DNA of 64,000 nucleotides from Candidatus Accumulibacter cognatus. Lineage in GTDB: Bacteria; Pseudomonadota; Gammaproteobacteria; Burkholderiales; Rhodocyclaceae. The notes under the pieces are model-generated. The model ran no database searches, had not been told where the DNA came from, and saw nothing but the letters and a program-made list of their open reading frames with translations. Both the position numbers and the translations under genes were made by a program. The first letter of the stretch is position 1; the number at the start of each line of letters is the position of its first letter. The stretch is from the NCBI GenBank assembly GCA_013414765.1, contig CP058708.1, forward strand, positions 2,103,553 through 2,167,552, written 5' to 3'. Shown here one piece after another: positions 36,860 through 46,165 of the stretch.

Positions 36860-37633
36860 ATGCAGCGAACAAACAAGACAATCCAATTGATCGAATTCAA
36901 GGGCACCACACTGCCAGTGGTCGTAGTCACTCTGCGCTCCCTGCAGCCTGAAGCATTGGCCGAGGCAGCCAGCCGGCTATTCGGTGACGATGACTTTTTC
37001 GACGGTGATGCTGCTTTGCTCGAGCTGGCACAACTCGCCGATGTGCCCGAAGCCGACTGGCGACGTGTCAAACAGGTGCTGAAGATGCATGGTTTGAACG
37101 TCATTGGCGTCCGTGGCGGCAGCGAGGAGCTCCGCCACAGCGCGGCCTTCGCCGGCTTGCCGACCTACGCGACCAGCACACGTCCGGTTGCGGCGAACGA
37201 CGAATCAGTACCGGCAGCGGCGGTCGCCGAGTCAGCGCCCAAGGCCGTACCACCACTGGTGCCCGCGGCCGTGAGTCCGCCGACATTGTTCATCGACCGG
37301 CCATTGCGTTCAGGACAGCAGATCTATGCACGTGGCGGCGACCTGGTGATTCTGGCTGCGGTCAATGCCGGCGCCGAGGTCATTGCCGATGGCCACATTC
37401 ACATCTACGCGCCCCTGCATGGCCGCGCACTCGCCGGAGCCAGCGGCGCTGCCGGAGCCCGAATCTTCTGCACCCGCTTCGATGCCGAACTGGTCTCCGT
37501 AGCCGGGCTGTACAGAACCTTCGATGGAGGAGTTCCGATCGAACTGGCCGATAAACCGGTGCAGATCAGACTCTCGCAAACACCTGCCGAGGAAGCGAGC
37601 ATTCTGATCGTCGAAGCATTGCGCATCGACTAG
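36860..37633 (+). CDS. minC: Septum site-determining protein MinC
   Basis: A 257-residue division inhibitor. The N-terminal FtsZ-disrupting domain covers about residues 1-100 (IQLIEFKGTTLPVVVVTLRS). A Pro/Ala-rich linker lies at about 110-140, and the C-terminal beta-helical domain starts near 142 (LFIDRPLRSGQQIYARGGDL, VIADGHIHIYAPLHGRALAG, TRFDAELVSVAGLYRTF). MinC is carried by MinD to the poles to block FtsZ rings. It ends in TAG. minD follows after 103 bp, a wider gap than between minD and minE, suggesting an additional start signal. Confidence 0.93.
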   Translation: MQRTNKTIQLIEFKGTTLPVVVVTLRSLQPEALAEAASRLFGDDDFFDGDAALLELAQLADVPEADWRRVKQVLKMHGLNVIGVRGGSEELRHSAAFAGLPTYATSTRPVAANDESVPAAAVAESAPKAVPPLVPAAVSPPTLFIDRPLRSGQQIYARGGDLVILAAVNAGAEVIADGHIHIYAPLHGRALAGASGAAGARIFCTRFDAELVSVAGLYRTFDGGVPIELADKPVQIRLSQTPAEEASILIVEALRID

Positions 37634-37736
37634 CGAAAATGGCGCGAGTGGATAGGCAGCAGCGAATAGCCGAGTCATTCAACAGAAGACATATTCTGCG
37701 GGTAGAATCTCTTTTTTCATTTGCGGGGAAAAATCC
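37634..37736 (+). promoter_or_regulatory. minC-minD spacer with candidate -10
   Basis: The 103-bp spacer has TAGAAT at 37701-37706, the right half of a small inverted repeat ATTCT-GCGGGT-AGAAT. It could be a -10 box for a separate minDE promoter or a weak hairpin. No clear -35 lies 17 bp upstream. Its use is uncertain. Confidence 0.25.
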
Positions 37737-38558
37737 GTGACACGTATCGTCGTCGTAACGTCCGGCAAGGGTGGAGTCGGCAAGACTACTACCAGCGCCA
37801 GCTTCGCTTCGGGTCTGGCCCTGCGGGGATACAAGACTGCCGTCATCGATTTTGACGTCGGCCTGCGTAACCTCGATCTGATCATGGGTTGTGAACGCCG
37901 CGTCGTCTATGACCTGGTGAATGTCCTCAACGGCGAATCGACACTCACCCAGGCACTGATCAAGGACAAGCATTGCGACAACGGCCATCTCTTTGTGCTG
38001 CCGGCGTCGCAGACCCGCGACAAGGATGCGCTGACCGAAGAAGGGGTGGAGAAAGTGCTCAAGGAACTCGAGCACATGGGTTTCGATTATGTTGTTTGTG
38101 ATTCACCGGCAGGAATCGAGCGCGGTGCGGTAATGGCTCTGACCTTTGCCGATGAAGCACTGGTCGTCAGCAACCCGGAGGTTTCCTCGGTGCGCGACTC
38201 CGACCGCATCCTCGGCATCATCCAGGCCAAGTCGCGGCGCGCCCTGCTCGGTGGAGAACCCGTCAAGGAGCACCTGCTGATCACTCGCTATTCACCCAAG
38301 CGTGTCATGGAAGGTGAAATGCTATCGTTCAAGGATGTGCAGGAGATCCTGCGCGTGCCGATCATCGGCGTCATTCCCGAGTCCGAAGCAGTGCTGCAGT
38401 CATCGAACTCGGGTACACCTGTGATCCATCTGACGGATACCGACGTCGCCGGAGCCTATCTCGACGTGGTAGGTCGCTTTCTCGGCGAAACCATTCCCTT
38501 GCGCTTCGTCGACTATGAAAAGCCAGGCCTCTTCAAGAGACTGTTCGGGGGTAGATGA
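37737..38558 (+). CDS. minD: Septum site-determining ATPase MinD
   Basis: A 273-residue ParA/MinD ATPase. The deviant Walker A is [19 protein letters not shown] near residue 7, the switch is [17 protein letters not shown], and [19 protein letters not shown] is the Walker B region. The amphipathic membrane-targeting helix is at the C-terminus ([10 protein letters not shown]). The start is GTG at 37737, preceded by GGGG; the protein then begins [14 protein letters not shown], the usual start. It binds membrane with ATP, recruits MinC and is released by MinE. Its stop overlaps the minE region. Confidence 0.96.
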   Translation: MTRIVVVTSGKGGVGKTTTSASFASGLALRGYKTAVIDFDVGLRNLDLIMGCERRVVYDLVNVLNGESTLTQALIKDKHCDNGHLFVLPASQTRDKDALTEEGVEKVLKELEHMGFDYVVCDSPAGIERGAVMALTFADEALVVSNPEVSSVRDSDRILGIIQAKSRRALLGGEPVKEHLLITRYSPKRVMEGEMLSFKDVQEILRVPIIGVIPESEAVLQSSNSGTPVIHLTDTDVAGAYLDVVGRFLGETIPLRFVDYEKPGLFKRLFGGR

Positions 38559-38560
38559 GC

Positions 38561-38827
38561 ATGTCCCTGTTCTCCCTGATCTTCGGCAGCAAACCTAAGT
38601 CGGCAGCAATTGCCAGGGAACGCCTGCAGCTGATCATTGCCCACGAGCGTAATGGCAGTATCAGCACGCCCGATTTTATGCCGGCCTTGCGGGAGGAGCT
38701 GATGTCCGTCATCGCGAAGTACGTGTCGGTCAACCCTGAGGACATCAAGGTGTCGTTGGAGAAGCAGGGAAACTTCGAGGTGCTGGAGGTCAACATCGTC
38801 ATGCCGGAAGGTGGCAGGAAACTCTGA
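38561..38827 (+). CDS. minE: Cell division topological specificity factor MinE
   Basis: An 88-residue MinE. The N-terminal membrane-binding and anti-MinCD helix is [20 protein letters not shown], and the topological specificity domain follows ([35 protein letters not shown]). MinE stimulates MinD ATPase to make the pole-to-pole oscillation. I chose the ATG at 38561, matching family length; an ATG at 38555 overlapping the minD stop would add two residues. Confidence 0.93.
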   Translation: MSLFSLIFGSKPKSAAIARERLQLIIAHERNGSISTPDFMPALREELMSVIAKYVSVNPEDIKVSLEKQGNFEVLEVNIVMPEGGRKL

Positions 38828-38858
38828 TCGCCTGCTTGCAGGAGCAATCGGCAGCAAA

Positions 38859-38872
38859 TTGACGAGAATCAA
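38859..38872 (+). promoter_or_regulatory. FNR-type box upstream of ubiUVT
   Basis: TTGACGAGAATCAA matches the FNR/ANR consensus TTGAT-N4-ATCAA with a single mismatch. Its centre is 40.5 bp before the start point predicted from TATACT at 38894-38899, the position used by FNR to activate class II promoters. ubiUVT make ubiquinone without oxygen, so anaerobic control fits. This rests on sequence pattern only. Confidence 0.65.
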
Positions 38873-38893
38873 GGGCTGCATTTCAGGCATGCC

Positions 38894-38899
38894 TATACT
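38894..38899 (+). promoter_or_regulatory. Candidate -10 of the ubiU promoter
   Basis: TATACT matches the -10 consensus in five of six positions. No good -35 is present, as expected for an FNR-activated promoter; the FNR box covers that area. The predicted start near 38906 leaves a leader of about 20 nt before the ubiU ATG at 38926. Confidence 0.5.
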
Positions 38900-38925
38900 G
38901 CGTATTTCGCTCGACGAGGTCGCGT

Positions 38926-39939
38926 ATGCCGCGCCAGAAAATCCCCCAACTGATTTGTCCTGCCGGCAGCCTGCCGGCGCTCAAGGCTGCGGTTGACCAC
39001 GGCGCCGACGCAGTCTATCTCGGCTATCGCAACGACACCAACGCACGTAATTTTGCGGGCCTCAATTTCGATCAGAAGGCAATGGCCGAAGGCATCCATT
39101 ACGCGCAGTCGCAAGGCTGCGGGGTGCTGATGGCGATCAACACTTTTGCTCAACCCGGACGTACCGCCGACTGGCAGTATGCCGTAGATGGTGCTGCCGA
39201 ACTCGGTGTCGATGCGGTGATCCTCGCCGACATTGGATTGCTTGACTACGCCTGCCGGCGTCACCCCGACCTGCGCCTACACCTCTCGGTGCAGGGCTCG
39301 GCGACCAACTACGAGGCGGTAAATTTTGCTCACCGCGAGTTTGGTATCCGGCGCGCGGTGCTGCCACGTGTGCTGACGCTGGCGCAGGTCGAGACGGTGA
39401 TCCGCAACACATCGGTGGAAATCGAGATATTCGGATTCGGCAGCCTGTGCGTGATGAACGAGGGACGCTGCTGGCTGTCTTCGTATGCGACCGGTGAATC
39501 GCCGAATACCGTCGGTGCGTGTTCGCCGGCAAAGTACGTGCAGTGGGTCCGGTCGCCGGGACAGATGACGACCCGCCTGAATGGTATCTTGATCGATAGC
39601 TTCGGTGACGACGAGCCGGCCGGTTATCCGACACTGTGCAAGGGACGTTTCGAGGTTGACGGCGAAACCTATTACGCACTCGAAGAACCGACCAGCCTCA
39701 ATGTCCTGGAAATCCTCCCGAAGATCGCCAACATCGGCATCGCAGCGATCAAGGTCGAAGGGCGGCAGCGTAGCCCGGCCTATGTCGCACAGGTCACGCG
39801 CACCTTGCGCGCTGCGCTCGATGAACTCGCCAAGAACGCGCAACACTTTCATGTCAAGTCGGTGTGGCAGTCTGAACTGGCGCGTGTCGCCGAGGGTAGC
39901 CAGGTGACGCTCGGCGCCTACAACCGTCCGTGGCGCTAG
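38926..39939 (+). CDS. ubiU: UbiU, oxygen-independent ubiquinone hydroxylation protein (U32 family)
   Basis: A 337-residue U32-family protein. It begins [20 protein letters not shown] and has the four Cys expected to hold a 4Fe-4S cluster: two in [16 protein letters not shown], one in [12 protein letters not shown] and one in [10 protein letters not shown]. The block [20 protein letters not shown] is also typical. UbiU works with UbiV to hydroxylate ubiquinone precursors using prephenate as oxygen donor, according to work on E. coli. It is followed by ubiV after eight bases. Older annotation calls it a peptidase or collagenase; the ubiUVT order argues for the quinone role. Confidence 0.9.
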   Translation: MPRQKIPQLICPAGSLPALKAAVDHGADAVYLGYRNDTNARNFAGLNFDQKAMAEGIHYAQSQGCGVLMAINTFAQPGRTADWQYAVDGAAELGVDAVILADIGLLDYACRRHPDLRLHLSVQGSATNYEAVNFAHREFGIRRAVLPRVLTLAQVETVIRNTSVEIEIFGFGSLCVMNEGRCWLSSYATGESPNTVGACSPAKYVQWVRSPGQMTTRLNGILIDSFGDDEPAGYPTLCKGRFEVDGETYYALEEPTSLNVLEILPKIANIGIAAIKVEGRQRSPAYVAQVTRTLRAALDELAKNAQHFHVKSVWQSELARVAEGSQVTLGAYNRPWR

Positions 39940-39947
39940 GAGGTCGG

Positions 39948-40835
39948 ATGAAACTCGCTCTTGGACCACTGCTCTTCTTCTGGCCGAAACATGAGGTTTT
40001 CGATTTCTATGCCGAGATGGCGCAGCATCCGGCGATCGACATCTTCTATGTCGGCGAAGTGGTTTGCTCGCGCCGTCAGCAGCTTCGCGTCGCCGACTGG
40101 CTAGGCCTGGCACGCGACCTGAGCGACGCCGGCAAAGAGGTGGTCATATCCGCGCAGGCCCTGCTCGAATCGGAAAGCGATCTGAAGGCACTGCGTCGCC
40201 TGCTTGACGAACTCGGCGAGATCCCCGGTTGTCAGTTCGAGGCGAACGACCTCGGGGCGGTAAACCTCGCAGCCGGCCGTCCTTTTGTCGCCGGTCCCCA
40301 TCTGAACATCTACAACGAGGCGGCGTTGGCCACCTTTGCCCGCTACGGCATGCGCCGTTGGCTGCCACCGCTAGAGGGTGATCGTCGGTTAATCGAAGCG
40401 CTGCATCTCAGTCGCCCGGTTGGAGTAGAGACCGAGGTCTTCGTTTTCGGCAAACTTCCACTGGCCTTCTCGGCACGCTGTTTCACCGCGCGTCGCTATC
40501 ATCTCAACAAGGACGACTGCCAGTTCAAGTGTCTCGACCACCCCGAGGGAATCACCCTGCATACCCGTGAGGGGCAGCCATTCCTGGCCATCAACGGCAT
40601 TCAGACGATGTCGGCACAGACCTACAACCTGTTGGCGCAGGTCCCCGAACTGCTGCGTATGGGCATTGAGGTCATCCGCATCAGTCCGCAACCGCAGGCA
40701 ATGGCTGCAATCATTAACGCTTTCGACGCTGCACGCCAGGCGTTGGCAGTCGAAACTGATCCCGTCGGCTGGGCCAGCGAAGGACTGGTCAACGGTTACT
40801 GGTTCGGCAATCCTGGCATCGTGCAGCATCCGTAG
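39948..40835 (+). CDS. ubiV: UbiV, oxygen-independent ubiquinone hydroxylation protein (U32 family)
   Basis: A 295-residue U32 protein and partner of UbiU. The ATG at 39948 follows AGGAGG and starts [20 protein letters not shown]. Cluster Cys residues are in [13 protein letters not shown] and in [20 protein letters not shown] with KCLDHPEG. It also has [16 protein letters not shown]. UbiU and UbiV form a heterodimer, each with a 4Fe-4S cluster, required for anaerobic ubiquinone synthesis in denitrifiers and others. It sits in the middle of the ubiUVT unit, 32 bp before ubiT. Confidence 0.9.
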   Translation: MKLALGPLLFFWPKHEVFDFYAEMAQHPAIDIFYVGEVVCSRRQQLRVADWLGLARDLSDAGKEVVISAQALLESESDLKALRRLLDELGEIPGCQFEANDLGAVNLAAGRPFVAGPHLNIYNEAALATFARYGMRRWLPPLEGDRRLIEALHLSRPVGVETEVFVFGKLPLAFSARCFTARRYHLNKDDCQFKCLDHPEGITLHTREGQPFLAINGIQTMSAQTYNLLAQVPELLRMGIEVIRISPQPQAMAAIINAFDAARQALAVETDPVGWASEGLVNGYWFGNPGIVQHP

Positions 40836-40867
40836 GCTACCGTCACAGCACGGCAAGGAACTTATCA

Positions 40868-41320
40868 ATGAGCAATCATTTTTCGATTCCCCGTTTCAGA
40901 CTGCCGATCCTGTTCTCGGCGATCGGCTCGCATTTGCCACAATGGCCACACTCGCTGGCACTGGCAGCGGCGCTCAACGCGGCCGCCAAGCTGGGGTTGC
41001 TCCCGGCAGACAGTCTGGAACTGCTTGAAGGGCGCTGCTTCGTCATCGAAGTGCTCGACGCGGGTGGACAGGCGTCGTTCAGCTATCGCGGGGGCATCTT
41101 TCGACCGCTGTTTCGAGTCCCGGAAGTGCCGGATCTGTGCTTTCGCGCCAACCTCTCGGCTTTTCTGCAACTGCTGGTGCGCCAGGAGGACCCTGATACG
41201 CTATTCTTCAACCGCGAGCTGTCGATCATCGGCGACACCGAACTCGGCCTACTGGTCAAGAACATGCTTGACGCCGTCGAGTGGCCGTCACTGACGAAAG
41301 CACCGATTATTCGTCACTGA
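40868..41320 (+). CDS. ubiT: UbiT, SCP2-domain lipid-binding factor
   Basis: A 150-residue SCP2-fold protein, the anaerobic counterpart of UbiJ. Visible features are HSLALAAALNAAAKLGLLPA, FSYRGGIFRPLFRVPEVPD and the SCP2 core LFFNRELSIIGDTELGLLVK with NMLDAV. UbiT binds quinone intermediates and serves UbiUV and the Ubi metabolon without oxygen. Assignment depends on both fold and order (ubiU-ubiV-ubiT). A short 33-bp gap leads to the EamA transporter gene, which may share the transcript. Confidence 0.88.
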   Translation: MSNHFSIPRFRLPILFSAIGSHLPQWPHSLALAAALNAAAKLGLLPADSLELLEGRCFVIEVLDAGGQASFSYRGGIFRPLFRVPEVPDLCFRANLSAFLQLLVRQEDPDTLFFNRELSIIGDTELGLLVKNMLDAVEWPSLTKAPIIRH

Positions 41321-41353
41321 CCGGGCGCCGACCGGGCAGCGGCGGAGCCAGCC

Positions 41354-42316
41354 ATGCGAACGCTACGGCCAGAGTTGCCGGACCACAGCGTGCTGGTGGA
41401 TGGAGTAGCCTGTGCAATGGGCGCTGGCTTGCTGTGGGGACTGGTATTCGTCGTCCCTCTGATGCTGCCCGACTATCCGCCGGCGATGCTTTCTTTCGGT
41501 CGCTACCTCGGTTTCGGGGTCATCGCGCTGCTGCTCGCCTGGGCCGACCTACCACGCTTGCAACAATTACAGCAACAGGACTGGCTGATGGCTGGCGAAC
41601 TGGCGCTGGTCGGCAACCTCCTCTACTATCTTTTTCTCTCGGCGGCGATCCAGCTCGCCGGCGCCCCTTTGCCGACGATGCTCATCGGCACGCTGCCGGT
41701 CGTCATTGCGGTCGTCGCCAACTTCGGTGCCGAAGCTTTGCCTTGGCGTCGACTGTTGCCTTCGCTGGCGGTCATCTCGACAGGCATCGCGCTGGTTAAC
41801 AGCCATGAGATGGCGCTGCTCGATGGGCAGCGCAGCCATCATGACCATCTCCTGGGGGTGCTGCTCGCGATTGCTGCGGTAGTTGCCTGGACCTGGTACC
41901 CGATCCGCAATTCTCGCTGGTTGCGCCAGCGACCGGCGCTCGCTTCCGGTACCTGGGCGATAGCCCAGGGCTTGGTGACGCTGCCGCTTGCGGTCATTGG
42001 CATGACTGTTACCGGTCTCTATTTCCGTGGGCGAAGCGGTTTCGAGTTCCCGCTCGGACCACAAGCGCTACGCTATATCGGTCTGATGCTGACTCTGGGA
42101 CTGTGCGCGTCGTGGCTCGGTACGCTGCTCTGGAACCGCGCCAGCAAACTGCTGCCAACCGCCCTTGCCGGTCAAATGATTGTTTTCGAAACGCTTGCCG
42201 CTTTTGCTTACGCTTTCATCTGGCGAGGCGTCTTTCCCGGCAACACAGCACTGATCGGCATCGCCTTGCTGATCGCTGGCGTGCTTCTCGGCGTGCGTGC
42301 ATTTCGTCCAGCCTAA
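41354..42316 (+). CDS. EamA-family drug/metabolite transporter
   Basis: A 320-residue membrane protein with about ten helices in two EamA repeats, for example MGAGLLWGLVFVVPLMLPDY, LALVGNLLYYLFLSAAIQLA, PTMLIGTLPVVIAVVANFGA and LLIAGVLLGVRAFRPA. Members export or import small metabolites; the substrate cannot be read from sequence. It follows ubiT by 33 bp in the same direction and ends close to the CRP-like gene on the other strand. A link with ubiquinone synthesis is possible only by position. Confidence 0.85.
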   Translation: MRTLRPELPDHSVLVDGVACAMGAGLLWGLVFVVPLMLPDYPPAMLSFGRYLGFGVIALLLAWADLPRLQQLQQQDWLMAGELALVGNLLYYLFLSAAIQLAGAPLPTMLIGTLPVVIAVVANFGAEALPWRRLLPSLAVISTGIALVNSHEMALLDGQRSHHDHLLGVLLAIAAVVAWTWYPIRNSRWLRQRPALASGTWAIAQGLVTLPLAVIGMTVTGLYFRGRSGFEFPLGPQALRYIGLMLTLGLCASWLGTLLWNRASKLLPTALAGQMIVFETLAAFAYAFIWRGVFPGNTALIGIALLIAGVLLGVRAFRPA

Positions 42317-42400
42317 GCGGGTTATGAGTTGATCAATCTTTCCTTGCCGAAAGTCCTTCAACCATCAGGAACGCTAGGCAGGCGTCTATGCGCGCCGCCG

Positions 42401-43093
42401 TCAATCGCTACCGCCAGTCCCTCGGCTGCTTGACAGTTCTGACAATTTGGCGGTATCCACCAGCAGGTCTTCTCCTTCCCGAGTCAACACCCCCTTGGTT
42501 TGTAGTACCTGAAAAGTACGCGTCACCGTTTCACGAGTCAGACTGACCATGATGGCGATCTCTTGGTGTGTCGGTGCCTTGAGAATGCGCCGGTTGCCGT
42601 CGCCACCCATGGTCAGGAGTTCCAGATGTGCGCAGATGCGTTGCAAGGGATTGTTCAAACCGAGAATCTGGCGATGGTTCACCTGGATGCGCACTCTTTG
42701 CGCCAAGCGCCGACACAGGGCTTCGGCCATCAAAGGCGTCGAGAACAACAAGGGGCGAATCTCGGCGCCCGGGACGAATACTACCTGGGATGCGCTATTG
42801 GAGATTACCAGTTCTGGCTGCGTCTGACCGTCGATCAGCGCCAATTCCGCAAAATAGTCGCCTGGATCGATGAAATAGAGGCCGACTTCCCTCCCGTCGA
42901 GGGTAAAGTCGATCGCTTGCAGGCGACCACTGACCAGGAAACACAGGTTACGGGGGGCACTGGATTTCGGTAGCACCACCTCCCGTTTAGCAAAGGTCTG
43001 GGTACTGGCCTGACCGGCAAGCCGTTCCAACTGATCTGCGGGAAGCGAGTTAAGTAGCGGAAATTGCTGCAAAAGAAGAGGATGTACAGCCAT
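42401..43093 (-). CDS. CRP-like transcriptional regulator
   Basis: A 230-residue Crp/Fnr-family protein with a cyclic-nucleotide-binding fold (NLCFLVSGRLQAIDFTLDGR, GLYFIDPGDYFAELALIDG) and a C-terminal helix-turn-helix THQEIAIMVSLTRETVTRTF. The Arg-Glu...Arg recognition pattern is like CRP, suggesting TGTGA half-sites. There is no N-terminal Cys cluster, so it is not an FNR oxygen sensor and would not be expected to read the box at 38859. Upstream, TATAAT at 43101-43106 lies only seven bases before the ATG and no ribosome site is present, so the message may be leaderless. The ligand is unknown. Confidence 0.87.
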   Translation of the reverse strand: MAVHPLLLQQFPLLNSLPADQLERLAGQASTQTFAKREVVLPKSSAPRNLCFLVSGRLQAIDFTLDGREVGLYFIDPGDYFAELALIDGQTQPELVISNSASQVVFVPGAEIRPLLFSTPLMAEALCRRLAQRVRIQVNHRQILGLNNPLQRICAHLELLTMGGDGNRRILKAPTHQEIAIMVSLTRETVTRTFQVLQTKGVLTREGEDLLVDTAKLSELSSSRGTGGSD

Positions 43094-43100
43094 GGCGGGG

Positions 43101-43106
43101 ATTATA
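43101..43106 (-). promoter_or_regulatory. -10 box just before the CRP-like gene
   Basis: The minus strand reads TATAAT at 43106-43101, then CCCCGCC and the ATG at 43093. Transcription from a normal distance would start at or within a base of the ATG. The -35 region is poor, which may indicate an activator-dependent promoter. Confidence 0.45.
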
Positions 43107-43312
43107 TCGCTTGTCTTTGCCCGATGCCGGTATTGGCCCGCTCAAGCGGATTCTGACAGCTCTTGTGGTAGACGAGCGATCCGCCAGTTGCTACCATGGC
43201 TTCATCTTGAGGCCTTTTTGGATATCGAAATCAAAATGCGTTGCTTCGCGTCTTCAAGTGTGTTGGAGTCACGTTCCATTCTTCTGGTCACCGCAGGCTA
43301 TCTGGATTCCTG

Positions 43313-43750
43313 ATGGCAGACTTGTTGCTGAACTATCTTGAAGGAACCGAGGGTGCCGGCAAGGTGCTGGCGCACGCGCGACTCCTGGTCAAACTGGCCG
43401 GTCTGTATCAAGAGATCGTTCCTGCGCATCTTGGCGAGGCCAGTTGCGTGGCCAATTACAAGTCGCGAGTCGTGGTGATTCACGCCAGCAATGGCGCGGT
43501 GGCCACCAAGCTGCGTCAGTTGGCGCCAACGCTGGCCGAAAAACTGTCGCAACGGGGGCTTGAATGCGCCAGCGTGCTGGTCAAGGTACAGGCTCGGCTA
43601 GAGCAAGCAGCGATCCCTGCGCCGAAGCAGAAGCCACTCAGCGCCAGAACCAGCCAGGAGTTGGCGGCATTGCGTGATTCGCTGCCGGCATCATCGGGAT
43701 TGCGAACGGCAGTCGAAGGCCTGCTGGCACTTGCGGCTAGACAGGAATAA
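43313..43750 (+). CDS. dciA: DciA-like DUF721 protein
   Basis: A 145-residue DUF721 protein. The KH-like core is VLAHARLLVKLAGLYQEIVP and ASCVANYKSRVVVIHASNGA followed by VATKLRQLAPTLAEKL. DciA loads the replicative helicase DnaB in bacteria lacking DnaC. The C-terminus is low-complexity and not conserved. The ATG at 43313 gives the typical start MADLLLNYLE; an upstream ATG at 43241 would add an atypical stretch. Position next to lpxC is common in betaproteobacteria. It overlaps the small membrane gene on the other strand by 14 bp. Confidence 0.82.
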   Translation: MADLLLNYLEGTEGAGKVLAHARLLVKLAGLYQEIVPAHLGEASCVANYKSRVVVIHASNGAVATKLRQLAPTLAEKLSQRGLECASVLVKVQARLEQAAIPAPKQKPLSARTSQELAALRDSLPASSGLRTAVEGLLALAARQE

Positions 43751-43925
43751 CAGCCACCCGCTCAAGGATCATCAGCGCGAAGACCAGCAGTGCGACGATC
43801 AACGAATAGCGAAACAGGCTCCAGGCGAACTGCAGATAGCGCGCGTCGTGGGTGAACAGAAAGGCCAACACGCCGCCGGCAACAGTGAGCGCCGTCAATA
43901 CCGCCAGCAGGCGCAACAACCACAT
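43737..43925 (-). CDS. Small two-helix membrane protein
   Basis: A 62-residue hydrophobic protein with two membrane spans, MWLLRLLAVLTALTVAGGVL and LFRYSLIVALLVFALMILE. It starts four bases after the lpxC stop on the same strand, so it is probably the last gene of the division/LPS transcript. Its tail overlaps dciA in opposite orientation. I do not recognise a function; small proteins in this place are common near lpxC in betaproteobacteria as I recall. Confidence 0.65.
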   Translation of the reverse strand: MWLLRLLAVLTALTVAGGVLAFLFTHDARYLQFAWSLFRYSLIVALLVFALMILERVAVIPV

Positions 43926-43929
43926 AAGG

Positions 43930-44859
43930 TCAGAAGGCTGGCAAGGTCAGCCAGCGCGAGACGGTTGCTGGTACCGGCTCGCGGTCCTCGAAGCTGGTGT
44001 ACTCCCAGGCTGCCGGGGTGGCCAGAAGTGCTCGGGCCAGCGCATTGTTCAACGCGTGCCCGGATTTATGAGCACTGAATGAAGCCAGTAGGGGATGGCC
44101 GAGCAGGTAGAGATCGCCGACGGCATCGAGCACCTTGTGCTTGACGAACTCATCGCTGTAACGCAGACCATCGGCGTTCAACACCCGGTACTCGTCGAGC
44201 ACGACTGCATTTTCCAGGCCTCCACCTTGTGCGAGACCGTTTTCGTGCAGCCACTCGACTTCCTGCATGAAACCAAAGGTCCGAGCCCGCGCCACTTCAC
44301 GGATATAAGAGTGCTCGGCAAAATCGATGGTCACCTGCTGACCGGTGCGATCGATTGCCGGATGGTTGAAGCCGATTGAGAACGACAGGCGGAACCCATC
44401 ATAAGGATCGAGGCGCGCCCATTTCTCGCCAGATCGGTCCATTTCACGCACTTCAATCGGACGTATGATCCGGATGAAGCGCTTGGCCACCGGTTGTTCT
44501 TCCATACCGGCCGACTGAATCAGAAAGACGAATGGTGAGGCCGAACCATCGAGGATTGGCACTTCGGCGGCATCGAGGTCAACAAAGGCGTTGTCGACTC
44601 CCAGGCCGGCGAAAGCCGACATCAGGTGTTCGATGGTCCCGACCTTGGCGCCGTCGCGCTCCAGACACGAGCACATGCGCGTATCGCCGACGAGCAAGGC
44701 CGACGCCGGCAAGTCAACCACCGGATCGAGATCAATTCGCCGAAAGACGATGCCCGTGCCCGGAGCAGCCGGGCGTAAGCTGATGCTTACCTTGGCTCCG
44801 GAGTGCAGGCCGACACCTGCCGCGCGGACAATCGACTTGAGCGTTCGCTGCTTTAACAT
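43930..44859 (-). CDS. lpxC: UDP-3-O-acyl-N-acetylglucosamine deacetylase
   Basis: A 309-residue LpxC, the zinc enzyme that makes the committed step of lipid A synthesis. It begins [20 protein letters not shown]. Zinc ligands include His in [18 protein letters not shown] and His and Asp in [20 protein letters not shown]. The catalytic His is in [16 protein letters not shown], and the insert VRAREXFG-type block appears as [20 protein letters not shown]. It ends the dcw cluster, the standard order after ftsZ. A candidate promoter in the gap upstream may allow separate control. Confidence 0.96.
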   Translation of the reverse strand: MLKQRTLKSIVRAAGVGLHSGAKVSISLRPAAPGTGIVFRRIDLDPVVDLPASALLVGDTRMCSCLERDGAKVGTIEHLMSAFAGLGVDNAFVDLDAAEVPILDGSASPFVFLIQSAGMEEQPVAKRFIRIIRPIEVREMDRSGEKWARLDPYDGFRLSFSIGFNHPAIDRTGQQVTIDFAEHSYIREVARARTFGFMQEVEWLHENGLAQGGGLENAVVLDEYRVLNADGLRYSDEFVKHKVLDAVGDLYLLGHPLLASFSAHKSGHALNNALARALLATPAAWEYTSFEDREPVPATVSRWLTLPAF

Positions 44860-44887
44860 GTATCTGAAATAACGATGAAATTGGCGA

Positions 44888-44916
44888 ATTCTAACACACG
44901 CTGAGCGGCTCTGGAA
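44888..44916 (-). promoter_or_regulatory. Candidate lpxC promoter
   Basis: On the minus strand TTCCAG (44916-44911) and TAGAAT (44893-44888) are 17 bp apart, 28 bp before the lpxC ATG. The -10 is good, the -35 moderate. It would let lpxC be transcribed independently of ftsZ. Confidence 0.4.
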
Positions 44917-44954
44917 CTCGCCAGTCCTTGCAGGGAAATGAGGACTTGCACGGC

Positions 44955-46118
44955 CTAGTCAGCCTGTTTCCTCAGAAATGCTGGAATATCGTAGCGGTCC
45001 ACACCGCTATTGGCCAGCGCTTCGACGGTTGCGCTGCGCCCCTTGCGAACGATTGCCGGGACCTGATCGAGCGACGAGTAGTCAATGTTCGCGGCATGCG
45101 AGAACCGGCCGTCGGTGCCGGTACCCTGGTTAACGACGCTGTTGATCACCTCGAAGCGTTTGGCCTGTGCCTGGCCAAGACCGGTGGCCACCACCGTCAC
45201 ACGGATTTCCTCACCCATGTTTTCGTCGTAAACGGCACCGAAGATGATATGTGCGTCGTCAGCCGCAAAGGCGCGGACGGTGGTCATCACTTCATTGACT
45301 TCCTTCATTTTCAGGGAACGCGTGGCGGTGATGTTAACCAGTACCCCCTTGGCGCCTGAAAGGTTGACACCTTCGAGAAGCGGAGATGAAACGGCGCGTT
45401 CCGCAGCGATCCGTGCCCGGTCGACTCCCGCAGCGTTCGCGGAGCCCATCATGGCCATCCCCATTTCACCCATCACCGTCCTTACGTCCTCGAAGTCGAC
45501 GTTGACCAAGCCCGGAAAGTTGATGATTTCGGCAATTCCGCCAACCGCGTTACGCAACACGTTATCCGCGGCCTTGAAGGCGTCGTCCATGGAAACATCA
45601 TCACCGAGAACGTCCATCAGCCGGTCATTGAGAATGACGATCAGCGAATCGACATGCTTCTGCAACTCGGCAATCCCGACGTCTGCCACTTTCAGGCGTT
45701 TGCCTTCGAACCCGAATGGTTTGGTGACCACAGCCACGGTCAGCACCCCGAGTTCACGGGCCACTTCGGCAACGATCGGTGCGGCTCCGGTACCGGTTCC
45801 GCCTCCCATGCCGGCGGTGATGAAAACCATGTGTGCGCCTTTGAGAGACTCGACGATGGCATCGCGCTCCTCGATCGCCGCGCTGCGCCCGGCTTCGGGC
45901 TTGGCGCCAGCGCCGAGGCCGGTCTTGCCCAGTTGCAGCTTATGAATGGCGATGCTGCGGCCGAGTGCCTGCGAGTCGGTATTCGCGGTAATGAAATCCA
46001 CTCCATTGACACCTTCACGGATCATGTGATCTACAGCATTGCCACCGGCCCCCCCGATTCCGATCACCTTGATGACGGTATCCCGTTCGCTTTCTTCCTT
46101 GTCGATGATTTCAAACAT
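44955..46118 (-). CDS. ftsZ: Cell division GTPase FtsZ
   Basis: A 387-residue tubulin-like GTPase that builds the division ring. The N-terminal nucleotide fold is [19 protein letters not shown]; the tubulin signature is [20 protein letters not shown] near residue 100. The T7 catalytic loop is in the [20 protein letters not shown] region. The C-terminal peptide for FtsA and ZipA binding is [23 protein letters not shown] precedes the ATG. The gene ends in TAG, which shows TAG is a working stop codon here. It follows ftsA after 66 bp. Confidence 0.97.
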   Translation of the reverse strand: MFEIIDKEESERDTVIKVIGIGGAGGNAVDHMIREGVNGVDFITANTDSQALGRSIAIHKLQLGKTGLGAGAKPEAGRSAAIEERDAIVESLKGAHMVFITAGMGGGTGTGAAPIVAEVARELGVLTVAVVTKPFGFEGKRLKVADVGIAELQKHVDSLIVILNDRLMDVLGDDVSMDDAFKAADNVLRNAVGGIAEIINFPGLVNVDFEDVRTVMGEMGMAMMGSANAAGVDRARIAAERAVSSPLLEGVNLSGAKGVLVNITATRSLKMKEVNEVMTTVRAFAADDAHIIFGAVYDENMGEEIRVTVVATGLGQAQAKRFEVINSVVNQGTGTDGRFSHAANIDYSSLDQVPAIVRKGRSATVEALANSGVDRYDIPAFLRKQAD

Positions 46119-46165
46119 TCACGTCTCCTCTGCAAAAAGTTAAAACATTTTCAAAAAAACCGGTG

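Noticed and set aside
42401..43093. The CRP-like protein as the regulator of the FNR box at 38859
   Set aside because: It lacks the N-terminal Cys cluster of FNR and its recognition helix is CRP-like, which predicts a different half-site.
44920..44950. Terminator after ftsZ
   Set aside because: AGTCCT/AGGACT can pair but the stem is six base pairs and no T-run follows.
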